Under the pieces are notes generated by a model. It worked only from the letters and a program-made list of their open reading frames with translations, was not told where the DNA came from and made no database searches. From NCBI GenBank assembly GCA_036426205.1, contig WSYH01002447.1, positions 1-64,000 on the forward strand: a DNA stretch of 64,000 nt, written 5' to 3'. This stretch comes from Ascaphus truei (Eukaryota > Chordata > Amphibia > Anura > Ascaphidae). The first letter of the stretch is position 1, and each line of letters opens with the position of its first letter. Below are positions 43,203 through 54,609 of the stretch, in pieces. Both the position numbers and the translations under genes were made by a program.

Positions 43203-43213
43203 TATGCTCAGCC
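43203..43213 (+). other. Self-priming primer-binding site
   Basis: TATGCTCAGCC, one base after the 5' LTR, is the exact reverse complement of GGCTGAGCATA at 42783-42793. Tf1/sushi-group elements prime reverse transcription with the first 11 bases of their own mRNA and not with a tRNA, and the match here is exactly 11. The gag ATG (43204-43206) overlaps the site. No tRNA-like TGG start is present. Confidence 0.75.
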
Positions 43214-44235
43214 CCACAAACATAGACCCCTCTGAGGTGGGAAACATCTTGGCGTCACATACCACTGTGTTTTCCAAGCTGGAGAAGTTCTTGGATCAGT
43301 CCAGCCTCCGCATGGATTCCCTACAGCAGGATCTTCAATCCCTTACGGTGCAGGTGCAAAACATCTCCGCTCCCACTCCCTTGACACCTCCCACTGAGCC
43401 ATTACTAGGAGCTTCGTCTTTGGAACCCCGACTCTCGGCACCCAACCGATAATCTGGAGATCCCTTGGAATGTCGCTGTTTCTTAAACCAATGCTTCATC
43501 CAATTCGAGATGACACCCTCTCGCTTCCCTTCTTCAAGAGCCAAGATAGCATACATTGTCTCCTTACTTACAGGTGATGCCTTGGCATGGACCTCCCCCA
43601 TCTGGGAGCAGAGGACCGACCTCACACAGGATATTGGACGATTCGCTAAGGAGTTTCGTCGTGTCTTCAACACCACTGAGCGTAAAGTGACGGCTGCCTC
43701 TTCCCTCTTTCACATCACCCGAGGGAACCGCCCAGTGGCCAGGTAAGCTATGGAATTTCGCACCGTTGCCTCAGAGACGGGCTGGAATAACGAGGCTCTG
43801 TCCTTCGCCTTTTGGCAAGGCCTTTTGGAACAGCTCAAGGATGAACTTGCTGCTCAAGAATGACCGTCCGAGTTGGAGGAGCTCATTGCGCTTTGCATTC
43901 GCGTGGATAAGCGCCTCCAGGAGCGAAGAGGAGAACTTTCACGTCACCGACAGCCTTCTACCAGACCTCACGCCTTCCATCTCTCCTCTCCAGAATCTCT
44001 TGCCGTGGATGCGCCAGAACCCATGCAACTAGGAGGTAACAAGCTATCTCCTTCTGAGAAACAGCACTGTCACTCCCCGGACTCTGCCTCTACTACGGCA
44101 ACCCTGGTCACCAGGCCCTTCGCTGTACCTTCAAGTCGGGAAATGCCAGCTCCCAATGAGACCCAGGGGAGTCTCATTGGGAACACTCTCTCCCCCATTA
44201 AAAAAGAAAAAGTCCTCCCTAGTAAGATCTAGATT
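43204..44235 (+). pseudogene. Gag of the Gypsy chromovirus
   Basis: Capsid precursor. From M-L-S-P-T-N the frame has a helical N-terminus (L-E-K-F-L-D-Q-S-S-L). After a stop at 43450 it gives the capsid-like core S-R-A-K-I-A-Y-I-V-S-L-L-T-G-D-A-L-A-W, typical of Gypsy/Ty3 Gag (retrotransposon gag domain), then F-W-Q-G-L-L-E-Q-L-K-D-E-L. Further in-frame stops are at about 43744, 43861 and 44230, at least one of which (TGA at 43861) could come from CGA. A zinc knuckle C-L-Y-Y-G-N-P-G-H-Q-A-L-R-C (from 44085) is visible in another frame, with its second Cys changed to Tyr. Compensating single-base indels must therefore flank it. Confidence 0.8.
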
Positions 44236-44742
44236 CCCGTCTCCCTAAGTACCGAGACCTCTTGCATCCCAGCCTTGGCCTTCATCGACTCCGGGTCTGG
44301 AGGCAACTTTATAGACCAAGAATTCACCAAGAGGAACAACATTCCCCTCGTCAAGAGGATGAACCCCGTGGGGTTAGAGGCCATCGACGGACTGCCACTC
44401 CAACTGGCTTTCATTGTCCTTCAGACCATCGTACTGTCCCTCTTGGTTGACGGTACCCACATGGAGAGGATTTCGCTCGACGTCATCCACACGCCCACCG
44501 TACAAGTTATCCTGGGGCTTCCGTAGCTTCAACGCCATAATCCGCTCATCGACTGGACTAACGAGAGATCCATCACTTGGAACACAGTCCTCCTTACCTG
44601 AGGCCTACCTGAATTTCCGTGATGTCTTTGACAAAGCCAAGTCCGAGGTATTACCTCCACTTCGATCCTTTGATTGTCCCATCGACCTACTGCCTGGTTC
44701 CGTCTTTCCCGCTAGTTCATTGTTGAGGATAAGCCGGAGGTT
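44236..44742 (+). pseudogene. Aspartic protease and start of RT, truncated
   Basis: Continues in the Gag frame. A-L-A-F-I-D-S-G-S-G-G-N-F-I-D holds the D-S-G active site of a retropepsin; V-I-L-G-L-P (44509-44526) is the second conserved block before a stop. W-x-x-R-H-N-P-L-I-D-W follows, then in another frame the connector F-D-V-F-D-K-A...F-D-C-P-I-D-L-L-P-G that precedes RT in this group. The RT fingers, palm (YVDD) and RNase H are absent: within a few codons, near 44712, the sequence jumps to the E-D-K-P-E segment that normally follows RNase H. About 1.3-1.4 kb is missing relative to a full element (family-based estimate). Confidence 0.8.
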
Positions 44743-46190
44743 AAATTGGAGACCATTCTTCCAGCCAAATACACTCTTGCTGCTAACACCTTTGATGTGC
44801 TGGATAGGATTCTCGCAGATCAGGCCAACATCCCGGAGGGTCTAGAGGTTCCCGACGGTCGTCTCTTCGCTGAACCTCGCTTTTGCAAAAAGATTCTGGA
44901 ATGGGGTCACTCTGCCAAATCCGCCGGACACCCAGGTGCCAAGAGAACATCCGACCTTATCACTCTAACCTTCTGGTGGCCAAGGATTAATTCTGACGTG
45001 AAAGAATTCATGAAAGTATGTCCGACTTGCTCCCGCAACAAAACGCCTCGCATCAAACCCCAAGGATTTCTACACCCCCTTCCTGTCCCCGACCGCCCCT
45101 GGAACCACTTGGCCATGGACTTTATTGTCGAATTACCAGTGTCCAAGGGTATGAATACCATTCTTGTGATCATCGACCGTTTTTCTAAGCAGACTCATTT
45201 CATTCCTCTCAAAGGTTTACCGAACTCTTCTTCCCTAGCTAATATTTTTGTCAAAGAGGTCTTTCGCCTTCATGGAGTTCCATTAACCATTGTGTCTGAT
45301 CGGGGTCCTCAATTTATTTCCAATTTCTGCCGTGCTTTTTCCCAAAGGCTAGGCATCTCTCTACATTTTTCCTCTGGGTACCACCCACAGACCAACGGTC
45401 AGACGGAGAGAACCAACCAAACGCTGGAGCAGTACTTATGCTGTTTTTTCTCGGATACACAGGATGATTGGGTGGACCTTCTCCCCTGGGCTGAATTCGC
45501 CCACAACTCCCTACGGAATGAATCCACTCAAAATTCACCTTTTTTTGTCAACTTTGGTTTCCATCCATCCCGACTTCCTATCAACACCTCCCCCTCCGGT
45601 GTCCCAGCTGCAGACGAATGGATCCTGTCCTTACAAAGATCATGGAGAGGAATCCAGGAGAACCTTCAGATGGCTATCTCTAGACAGAAATTCCAAGCCG
45701 AATCGTCGCAGGACTCCGGAGTTTAAACCAGGAGACAGGGTATGGATTTTATCGAAAAACATTAGACTCAAAGTGCCCACTCTCAAGTTAGCACCTATAT
45801 ACCCGGGGCCTTATCCCATTCTGGAAAAGATCAACCCAGTGGCTTTCCGCCTAAAACTTCCACCCACTATGAAGTTTCTGTCCGTCTTCCACGGATCTCT
45901 CCTAAAACCTGCATTCCGGAGTACGCGTTTCCCAGATCCTTCTACTTCTCCCCCATCCCCTCGTCTCATACAGGGTTAACAAGAGTACGAGATTCAGACC
46001 ATTCTTGACTCAAGAATTTCTAGGAGGATGCTGCAATACTTGGTCCACTGGAGGGGATACGGACCTGAGACACGATCTTGGATCCCTCACCATCACATCC
46101 ATGCTCCTGATCTTCTCAAAAGGTTCCACCAGAAGTTTCTCCTCAAACCTTACCGGAGTCGCCCGGAGGTTGCTCCTGAAGGGGGGGTAC
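44728..46190 (+). pseudogene. Integrase with chromodomain
   Basis: Integrase inserts the cDNA. Counting from the Met at 44746, the zinc-binding H-H-C-C is H55, H62, C92, C95. The catalytic triad is D125 (M-D-F), D185 (V-S-D-R-G) and E221 (T-E-R-T-N-Q), with the D-x35-E spacing of true integrases. The frame stops at 45726. The next frame gives F-K-P-G-D-R-V-W and the GPY/F motif (Y-P-G-P-Y-P-I-L). After a stop at 45977 comes a chromodomain (45983-46150: Y-E-I-Q-T-I-L-D-S...Y-L-V-H-W-R-G-Y...W-I-P), which marks chromoviruses and directs integration to modified histones. The catalytic core itself is uninterrupted, which is notable in a copy lacking RT. Confidence 0.9.
46178..46190 (+). other. 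Polypurine tract
   Basis: GAAGGGGGGG followed by TAC lies immediately before the 3' LTR and serves as the plus-strand primer in this family. The minus-strand remnant at 41070 has an equivalent G run and ATAC. Confidence 0.75.
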
Positions 46191-47029
46191 TGTCAGGAGC
46201 AAGGTGCCGTGCCCCGCCACTCGCAGGCGCATGGCTCTCCTACCTGCTCCGACGGCCGCTGCTAGAGTTCTGGATTCGTGTGGTCTCAGGCGCACTCCCG
46301 CTTCCTTTGCGCATGCGCACGGCTAGTCCTCGCGCCGGACGGCATCCTCACACAGGCGCGCCCGGGCTGGGGTCACAGCGGAAGTTCCTGCCTCCGGATT
46401 GCGGCATGCATCTTCTGTGCACGGCGAACGCACGTGACGCACACGCAACGCACCTGAGCTCCGTGGTAACAGTGCCTGATTGTCCTTATACCCCCACCTG
46501 GCTTCCTTACCTTAGCCTATGACAGACCCTACATGGACACTCCTCGGGCCCACCTCCTTCTCGGATTGGACCGCCTCACCTATTTAGGCTCAGCAACGGC
46601 ACTGGCACATCGGCTGAGCATAAGCTTCCTGTTCCTGTGCTTACCTCTCCTGTCTCATAGTATCCTGCCTTGTCTTGCTTGATCTCCCGTGTACCGACCT
46701 TGTCTTACCTTTGGACCACCGCCTCTCTGGAACTCCGACCTTGGCTATCCTCGACTCTCCGTAACTCTCCTACCCTGAACACGGCTCTCGGACCTCGACC
46801 ATTCTACCTTCTCCTGCACCGACCCCAGCAACTAGGACCTCCTACGTTCCGGACTTCTCCTACCCCCACCTCTGGCAAGTATTACGACGACTCTACCCTC
46901 TCCACTCCTGACCCGGCGAAATCAACTATCCGCACTCCAGACTGGACCCCGTGCCTGTCGATGGTGTTATCCCTACTCCCACCTCAGTACCGAGGGTCTC
47001 GTCTAGTTTGTGGTGGGCACAGCATGACA
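46191..47029 (+). repeat. 3' LTR
   Basis: 839 bp, TGTCAGGAGCAAGG to GCATGACA, aligned along its length with the 5' LTR; it keeps GGCTGAGCATA at 46612-46622. The GAAGT target duplication follows at 47030-47034. Confidence 0.9.
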
Positions 47030-47034
47030 GAAGT

Positions 47035-48230
47035 TATACATGCATGCGCATTAATCATCAACTAGGTCCCTTCCCAAAGAGGATTACACGCAGGCGCTGA
47101 AATGTGACACCAGGCTCTGTACGATATACACACAGGAATGTTGTTATGAAAGGTTCGGGATGATTGAAGCCAGAAAGCCATCTGGCTTTCTGAAAGCTAT
47201 CTGGCTGGGAGAGGTGTACTGAACTGTAGATAAGAAGTTGAAATAGTACTTTAGCCGTGTGTGTGCGGGGGCGGGAGGGAGAGTGCTGTATGCGCTGAAA
47301 TTTGATACTGTAACACGCCTATGCATTTCAACAATGTTCAAATGAGACATACAGTACTGTACGGTACACGCATAATATAGAAAGAGTATGAAAACATGAT
47401 TACAAAATACTGTAATACAGTACATACAGTACTGTATAGAAATGTGATCATTCTATATTCGAAGAAGGCGCAACGCTATATTTTTGTAATACTGTATACT
47501 GTAAATCCTCCATTTTACAAATACTGCACGTGCACACAGACATAATGCATTAGACATGCATTAGGCTTATTAGACTTTTAAGACAACATCTCGCGAACGC
47601 CCACCTGTGTTTTTAGACGGTATTGCAGTATAGCAGACAGCACTAAAAATCCGAGCGCTAACATACCGGAAAGCGCTACGGAAAAAAAGGAAATATACTG
47701 CATCTGGCCGCGGTTATCAGTGTGCCGCGGATCCGGCCACATTAGGATAAAGGCTGGCCGCAGCTGTAAGAGGTCATTGAATGTTGTGAAGACCTCCGAT
47801 GGGTAAGTTTAAAACACCTGAGTGTATGTCAGTGAAAGGAAGTGCTGTGTGCAACATTTAACGTGCCTATGTGAAAGTGTGGTCATTACAGAATGTGCAT
47901 GGGAGTATAAATTGTTTATGATCTCACCTTCAGCAGTTGGGTCTGATGTGCCTGTAGAAATACAACATGAAAAGATTGACAGTTATCTCTGTATATAATC
48001 AAAACATACAATATGTATTTTTTTTAAACAATGGGTATATTTTGTCATATTGGATGTAGCTTTTGGCTTCTTTGTTTTTTGTTGTATACATTTATACACG
48101 ACCAGTAGCACTCCAATTGACACATATACAAATATATATTATGTGGTCATTTTTGGTGTTTCTTAGAGCTTTGCTGGGTATCTGTGTGGATCTATCAATG
48201 GCCCTCATTTTGCTGAATGAATTAACAACT
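47035..48230. other. No gene seen
   Basis: AT-rich DNA with several TACAGTACTGTA-like palindromic hexamer clusters (47340-47510). No coding signal. Confidence 0.4.
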
Positions 48231-48500
48231 AAGGGGGCTATGCACTAAGCTCCGTGCTTTTGCGTCTGTTTGAAATTAAAAATCACGTCCAAAACAAAGT
48301 GAAGCTGGAGACGCGATTCACTAAGGCCCAGAGACCATTTTCTCTCGGACAGGCCAAAAACTGGCTTATCGTATGTGCAAGCTTTTTCCCCCTGCTAGCA
48401 TTCTTAAACTTTACGTACGCTAGGTGATAGGAAAAAAAGCCGCTTGGAACATTTGCATGGAGATTTGCCATCTCCATGCAAGGCTGTTACAGGCGATCGT
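48231..48500. repeat. MITE-like segment
   Basis: Starts GGGGGCTATGCACTAAGCTCC, which is the reverse complement of 12048-12074. GGAGATTTGCCATCTCCATGC gives an internal hairpin near 48460-48480. Confidence 0.45.
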
Positions 48501-48534
48501 ACACAAACCAAATACATTTTAAAAATAGTGTTCA

Positions 48535-48790
48535 TGAGCAGGGCATCTCCGGAGCTGAACTGCATTAGTTTCGTGTCCCGGGACCCCCTACTTCAGGAGA
48601 TACAAGCCCCATTATGGGGTGCCGGTATCCCCTGCACTTTGAAAGCTTCCGCGTCACGTGACCATGACATTTACATTCTGCAGGGGATATCGGAACTGGG
48701 CCTGTAGCTCCTGAAGTAGGGGGTCCCTGAGACTGAAACCAATGCGGGTCCTCTCTGGAGACCCCCTACACATCTACACTACTGTAAAAA
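48535..48790. repeat. Foldback repeat, family A, diverged copy
   Basis: GGAGCTGAACTGCATTAGTT...GGGACCCCCTACTTCAGGAG mirrors CTCCTGAAGTAGGGGGTCCC...GACCCCCTACACATCTACAC, with GTCACGTGACCATGAC at the centre. Confidence 0.75.
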
Positions 48791-48799
48791 CACATAGCA

Positions 48800-49225
48800 A
48801 ACATAAATTCATTATCATAGCGGCTATCCGCTATGGTAATGAAGCTACATTAATGTACATTTTAAAAATAGCATGAGGGAGCAGGGGGTTCCCTGAGCTG
48901 ACCCGCATTTATTTCTACCTCAGAGACCCCCTGCTTCCCGAGTTACAGGCCCCGGTATGGGGCATCGGAGGCCAATGTCGCTGCCATCTTTATAGCGTCC
49001 AAGACACAACTTGGGCTCTATAAAGATGGCGGCGACAATGGCACCAATGCCCCAACCCTGGGCCTGTAACTCGGGAAGCAGGGGGTCCCTGAGCCAGAAA
49101 TCAAAGCGTTTCCGCTCAGGGGACCCCCTGCTTCCTGCACACTATTAATTAAAATACATTAAAGCAGCTTCATTACCTTAGCGGCTATCCGCTAAGGCAA
49201 TGAATGGGCTAAACATTGCAATATA
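48800..49225. repeat. Foldback repeat, family A, longer variant
   Basis: Outer arms CATAGCGGCTATCCGCTATG and TTAGCGGCTATCCGCTAAGG frame a palindrome whose inner arms are CTGCTTCCCGAGTTACAGGC / GCCTGTAACTCGGGAAGCAG and CTTTATAGCG...CTATAAAGATGGC. The centre is unrelated to the GTCACGTGAC centre of the shorter copies. Confidence 0.75.
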
Positions 49226-49385
49226 CAACACACATCCCTTCGCCCCCTAACACATACTCACTACAGTAATGGGCAAAATTACTATTATTATTAACGGTTA
49301 TTAACCGCTGCAGTCATTAAGGGGTTTAGCCACCCTGACCCGATACCCACCCTTCACCACCCATGTATTTGTACGTGGCTTCATC

Positions 49386-49387
<2 letters not shown>

Positions 49388-49467
<80 letters not shown>
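49388..49467. repeat. (TA)n microsatellite
   Basis: About 40 uninterrupted TA units. Confidence 0.97.
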
Positions 49468-49470
<3 letters not shown>

Positions 49471-49486
49471 CATGATTAACCAATAT

Positions 49487-50564
49487 ACAAAGAAATGGTT
49501 AAGGATATACATGCCGAAATACAAATATCTCCAAATATCAAACAGCACCAAGCCAAATCAATATCTAAGACATGCAAATAAAAACAATCAATTTGACAAT
49601 GTGTACATGATACAATTAATCTTTGCATCATGTATACTTTGCCAAGCAATGGTCAAAATCAAATAAACTATTCCAAACAAGATACTGTACAAACAAATCA
49701 TCAAATACAAACAAAGCAAATCAACACAATTAAATTACCATCAATTAATTCATCCAATCTCAAGTGAATTACAATCAGAATCAATTACACAGTTCAAATC
49801 CTAAAAACAAACCATGCTGAAAAATAATCTGTCAAAGTAACCACCATGTGACTAAATCTAACTTCCAAAAATAAGCCAATTAAATCATCTATTGCAAACA
49901 GCCTTTAAAATAACCTTAGAAAAAATAACATGTACATTACAAACACATTTTTATACAAAGCAGCAAATTACAATAAAAAAAAACATTAAAACAAAGCAAG
50001 CAAACATTATGCAAACAAGTTTTTATTATACCTGTATGTATGTCCATCTATAGTTACATACATGCATACAGGTGCAATAAAAGAGCATACAAAACAATTT
50101 AATAACATTAAAAATAAGCATACAATACATCCAGTGACTGTCCCTGTACGTATGTATGTCCAGTGACATACATAAATTCAGGGCCAATAAATGGACATAC
50201 AAAAAAAAATGGATGACAGGAAAAAAATGCAAAATAAACCTGTAAAAGTAAAATTACATACATTTCTTTGGTTTACTTACAATTAGATGAACGACTCACC
50301 GAATCCCGTTGAACCAGATGTGTCGAAGAAATAATCCAACAACAGGAACCAGGTAACCATAAACAAAATAAACCATTACAATCCAAAAGTGTCTGTGTCT
50401 TCTTTCTTCTATTTGTAATCCATAGCGGGGGTCTTCATCTGTATCTTCTTGGTCTTCATCTGTATCTTTTCCGTCTTCTTCCGGGTCTTCTTATCTTCAT
50501 TGGCCACGCCCTGCTGTTCTTCTTCTTCGGGAGATCCTTCCTCCTTGGCGTATGGCTTCAAAAT
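49487..50564. repeat. Repeat E, uninterrupted copy
   Basis: Contiguous counterpart of 4757-5166 plus 10536-11230. The junction CATCTATTG-CAAACAGCC at 49885-49903 is the empty site for the hAT insertion. CTTCTTTCTTCTATTTG and TCTTCATCTGTATCTTC mini-repeats lie near its end. Confidence 0.85.
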
Positions 50565-51115
50565 GAGACGAAATAGGCTTTTATAGGCCTATGACGTCAC
50601 ATTTTCGTCAAATGGTTCCCACGGCCCTGATTAGGCCGTGAAAACCATGTGATTTTGCCGAAACAAAAAAAAATTATGACATCATTTAAAGGCAATGACA
50701 CCAGCCAATCAGAATGGCTGTGCTTCATTTGCCTTTAACATGACGTCACCCAAACAAACATGGCCGTCCTCACATGGTACGGTAGCCAATCATAGCGTGG
50801 GAACTCAATCACAACTCTGATTGGCTCTGGTAGACCATGAGACTTTGCTTCAGGCAATCAGAGTTGTGATTTCATTCCCTCGCTTTGATTGGCTACCGTA
50901 CCAAGTGTCGCCGGCCATCTTTGTTTTGATGACATCATCTTAAGGGCAATTAAAGCTCAGCCATTCTGATTGGCTGGCGTCATTGCCTTTAAATGACGTC
51001 ATCCAAAAAAAAATTCCCCCCCCCAAATCACTTGGTTTTCACGGCCCAATTAGGGCCGTGGGAACCATTTGCCGAAAATGTGACGCCATCGGCCTATAAA
51101 AGCCTATGTCGTCAT
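50565..51115. repeat. Large palindrome, about 550 bp
   Basis: Left arm: AGGCTTTTATAGGCCTATGA, CCCACGGCCCTGATTAGGCC, GCCAATCAGAATGGCTG, GGTACGGTAGCCAATCA, AATCACAACTCTGATTG. Right arm: the same in reverse order and complement, ending GGCCTATAAAAGCCTATG. The centre is near 50838. Only the left arm is present at 11230-11390. It contains several CCAAT/ATTGG and TGACGTCA-like motifs, a likely by-product of sequence symmetry. Confidence 0.8.
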
Positions 51116-51231
51116 TTCTGAATGAATTGTAAGATTTTTATCTACCGAAATGGCAAGATCCAAAAATATTATGTCACAAGGGTCAGTGGAAGATGTACAT
51201 TTTAAGATGTGTCACGTGACTGAGACATTTA

Positions 51232-51490
51232 AATGCACAGGAGATAATGGCACCCCATGCCGGTGCCTTTAATTCAGGAATCAGGGGGTCCCGGGGATGA
51301 AATAATGGTATTAAAATAAAAGCAGTACGATCAATGTTAGAGGTGCACAGAGAGAGGGATTGATTCTATCTACTCTCATTGTGCGTCTCTTACAGACTGA
51401 TAGGATTCACACAGCGGGAATCCCATTCAGAAGCAGGGATTACGTTGTGTTAATCCTGATGGGCCATTAGTCTGGTTGCAGAGATTCACG
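51232..51490. repeat. Repeat A/C composite, empty-site copy
   Basis: Inverted copy of 20170-20325 joined to 20934-21012 without the MITE; TTA at 51337-51339 is the unoccupied target. Confidence 0.75.
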
Positions 51491-52200
51491 CATATGCAGG
51501 ACCAGGACCGTACTCTTGGCGGATTCTGTGCACACAATTTCTATGAGCTTTCCCCTTTGTCTGCAGGCTTTATATGGCATGTTAGTTTTTTTACATTATC
51601 TGTGTCTCTCGGAAAACTTTGTGCATTACCCACTACATGCACTTTTTCATCTATGGCTATTGTTTTTAACTGAGTTTGTGCAATTTAATGCATCCCAACA
51701 ATGTCAAGTGCTTTGCTTAGATTGAAATCAGCACCTTGATTTATGAACTTCTCTCACAATTTTGGAGAATGTGTCCTAAATGCTATCCTGTCAAAGATAA
51801 TTGCATCCATTTCAGGGAACTCAGTTTTTAGCTACCAATTTCCTCTCTGTTACAAACTGTTCTATCGGTGCAGCTTGTACTATGCTATAAAATGTGTGTC
51901 TTGCAAATATTGGGTTAGTATATGGGGTAACATCATCTTTATATATTTTGTGATGGGCACTTTGTTGGTTATTCTCATTTCATAACAGGTCTCCATGTCC
52001 CTTCCTTTTTCTGCAACTCATAAGCAGCTACAACATTTGTCTTCTTTTGACTTATAAAGACATCTGATGAGCTCAGCATGCTGCATAAGCTACTTTAACC
52101 CTTTTGGAAGATTTATACTTTTCAAGTTCATTCTAGGCAATTGTATGCAAGCAAATTCAATGATTTGCCTCTAAATTGCTTTGTATTATATGTTAGTTCC
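51491..52200. other. No gene seen
   Basis: T-rich DNA with two short plus-strand frames of no recognisable similarity. Confidence 0.4.
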
Positions 52201-52625
52201 GACTAGAGATGAGCGAATGCGCCCAAATCTGTTTTACGGATTTTCACTGATGTTACCTCCCAAATCCAATTCACGGTGCAAAATCCGCAAACAGATTTGG
52301 GCGGTTTCAATCCGTGCAGATCCATCAAAACCCGCCATTGAATACACCCCGTGGACGGATTTGTAGAATTCAACCCACTGATTCAGCAGCTTGGCCACTT
52401 CTCATTTATTTGTCAACAGGCTGCTGAATCCGCGGATTGTATTCTACAAATCCGTCTACAGTCTGTGGTATCAGTGCAGTGAAGCGGAATAATAATAAAA
52501 ATCCGCAAAACGCGAATTGCCCTTTTTTACAGTACATTGATCCACTGAAATCCATAGACCAATGGAACTGGCCGATCCGCTGTGAATCCAAACTCGCCCC
52601 AGACATTTGTCAATCTCTACTTTCA
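52201..52625. repeat. MITE with TAGAGATGAGCGAA end
   Basis: Begins ACTAGAGATGAGCGAATG and ends CATTTGTCAATCTCTACT. Inner arms CCTGCTGAATCCGCGG/CTGATTCAGCAG and CTACAAATCCGTC/GACGGATTTGTAG are inverted about 52400. The TAGAGATGAGCGA end is familiar from abundant frog MITEs (from memory, not searched). Confidence 0.6.
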
Positions 52626-54494
52626 GTACAGTTTGTACTTACAGGACTTTTGACTGCAGGTGCTTTTTCTTCTAACACCATGTATTGTTGTTCTCCTTGC
52701 TGTGTTATATCAGACTGCCAACATTGAGTTGGTTGGTCAAGGGAAGGCGACTGTACAGTAGATATGTTTTTCTTAAGATGTATAGTGAGGCACAAGTGAT
52801 GACAATTTCATCTTCTGAAACAAGGAATCCCTTCAAAAGTAATACCGTACATCCAAACTTTTCCGCATACAGAAGTAACCAGTGATAATTACATATCGTG
52901 CATCCTACAATATATTAAAAAAGCTACCTGATTGTTGTTTTCCTTTGAAATATGACAAATAAGGTACTGTATATTGATAACAGTGTACTGTATCTTATTT
53001 CATTTGGGTCAGTTACCTAGAGATAAACATCAGAACCATGGAGTTTAGGGGGCTCAACTTAGTTTTCAGCTTTAATGAGTGAAATTAAAGTTTATACACT
53101 CTCTTCCTCAAGACTGAGACACACCATATCCTACATTATTTCTTCTGGATGTAAGACTTTATAATGGAGAAAAAAATGATGTCAAGCTATAGTTGTGCTG
53201 GCTTTCAGTTAGTACTCTACTTGTGTAATTAAAAATATCCTGCAGGAATAGTTTTTCTGACTACAGAGAAATAATGATATGATCAGTACAGTGATTATAA
53301 TGGCCAGGATTCTGTTTTTGATGTTTAACTTCAAGCAAAAATGATAGCAAAAAAAAAGTATATGAACACTATAGACAAAAAAAAAATGGTTAGATCTTTT
53401 TGGCCCTGAGGTTGTTTTGATTGAGAAGGCTTGAACTATAATGAACTGTATTTCAAGGCAAGGGGACATTAACTGGAGGTTATAAAAGAGGAAGCATATC
53501 CAAGGTTAAATCTGACATGTGGAAACAGGGTCTCATTAAATTTATGGAAACCATCTGATCTTATAAAAAAACAAAAATAATTATTGCGTACAGGCCAAGA
53601 TCAAATAAAAATGTATTTTAATTTTTTTTTACTGACTTACAGTATTAAAAGAGGGCAGTCACAGCAGGGGAACACCCAAACCCAGTGGACACATGCTTTT
53701 CAATTTCATATTTTTGAATGCTTAATCTTTGGCAGCTTGTAGTTTGCCCTCCTTTATGATATGAAATGACAATCTTTAGGTTTTTATTTAAATTGGTGAT
53801 CAACTGCACAGAACATTCTGTTATACACAAAGTGTACCAAATAAATAACTTAAACTTATTTAATTAAATCTTAGTGCAACCCAATAAATACTCAATTTTG
53901 TCACATATTTGCAGTAAAATGGGAGGGCAGTATAAGTTATTCAATGGGTCGATTAATTAAAAAAAAAATTGAAAGCCAATAAATAAGTTGTCCTTTCAAA
54001 ATTAATCTTGTATCTACTTTAAGTAATTATTCAAACAATCTTATACATATTAACAAAACGACATCATAAAAAAAATAATTTATGTTGTTTAGATTCAAGA
54101 CTCCCGGTTAAGGGAAAAGGCCCTTCTACTGTATTCCAATCCATAGCCACACCACATTTTCACTCACTTCTATTTCAAATACTCTAATGGAGTCTACTGG
54201 GCTACATATGACAAGTTCTTTGCAGTGCAGTAATTGCTACACTGAGGAAGTGGACATCAAATAATCCCCAGTGATTTTACAAAGGGGCAGCGACGAGGAG
54301 GATCCTGATGAAAAATAATCCTTGAGTGTACAAGGGCATTTGATACATTTCTCTAGAAAAGCCTAATGGGACTGTGGCTATTTATACCCATTTCACAATG
54401 ACCTTCCGTTTGTGAATTGGAGGAGGAGGGAGAGAAAACAAACAATTCCAAAGAAATGTCCCTCAACCCCTTTGAGTGCAAGCTGAGTAATAGC
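52626..54494. other. No gene seen; ordinary AT-rich DNA
   Basis: Low GC content, many A/T runs and no recognisable frame or long repeat. This is the longest stretch without identified repeats. Confidence 0.5.
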
Positions 54495-54577
54495 GTTAGA
54501 AGAGGAAGAAGCCAGCACACAGACTAAAGCAGTAATGCTTTATTGCCCCAGGTTTTCCGACGTTTCGGCTGTTCTGT

Positions 54578-54582
<5 letters not shown>
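54495..54582 (-). mobile_element. Penelope-type 3' end fragment
   Basis: Minus strand: AGCCGAAACGTCGGAAAACC, GGGGCAATAAAGCATTACTG, TTTAGTCTGTGTGCTGG. This GCCGAAACGT...CAATAAA... end is the usual tail of vertebrate Penelope terminal repeats. A (CA)n tract (54580-54603) replaces the CTGANGA side. Confidence 0.5.

Positions 54583-54609
<27 letters not shown>

Larger units (their letters stand above)
42360..47029 (+). mobile_element. Ty3/Gypsy chromovirus, Tf1/sushi-like, RT-RNase H deleted
   Basis: Both LTRs are present (42360-43201 and 46191-47029), with TGTC...GACA borders. The target duplication GAAGT lies directly outside each (42355-42359 and 47030-47034), so this is one insertion with both ends intact. 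The internal order is PBS, gag, protease, [RT and RNase H missing], integrase, chromodomain, polypurine tract. Gag, protease and integrase core sit in the same reading frame, as expected for a single Gag-Pol frame. The LTRs differ at many sites (a few percent or more by eye), so it is not young. Several stops and frameshifts make it inactive. Confidence 0.9.

Noticed and set aside
42841..43203. Open frame upstream of the gag methionine as part of Gag
   Set aside because: It lies in the 5' LTR, and the 3' LTR has a corresponding open stretch, so it is LTR sequence. The ATG right after the LTR is the likelier start.
54541..54575. Active hammerhead on the minus strand
   Set aside because: Only the GAAAC side remains; the CTGANGA box and stem II are replaced by a CA repeat.
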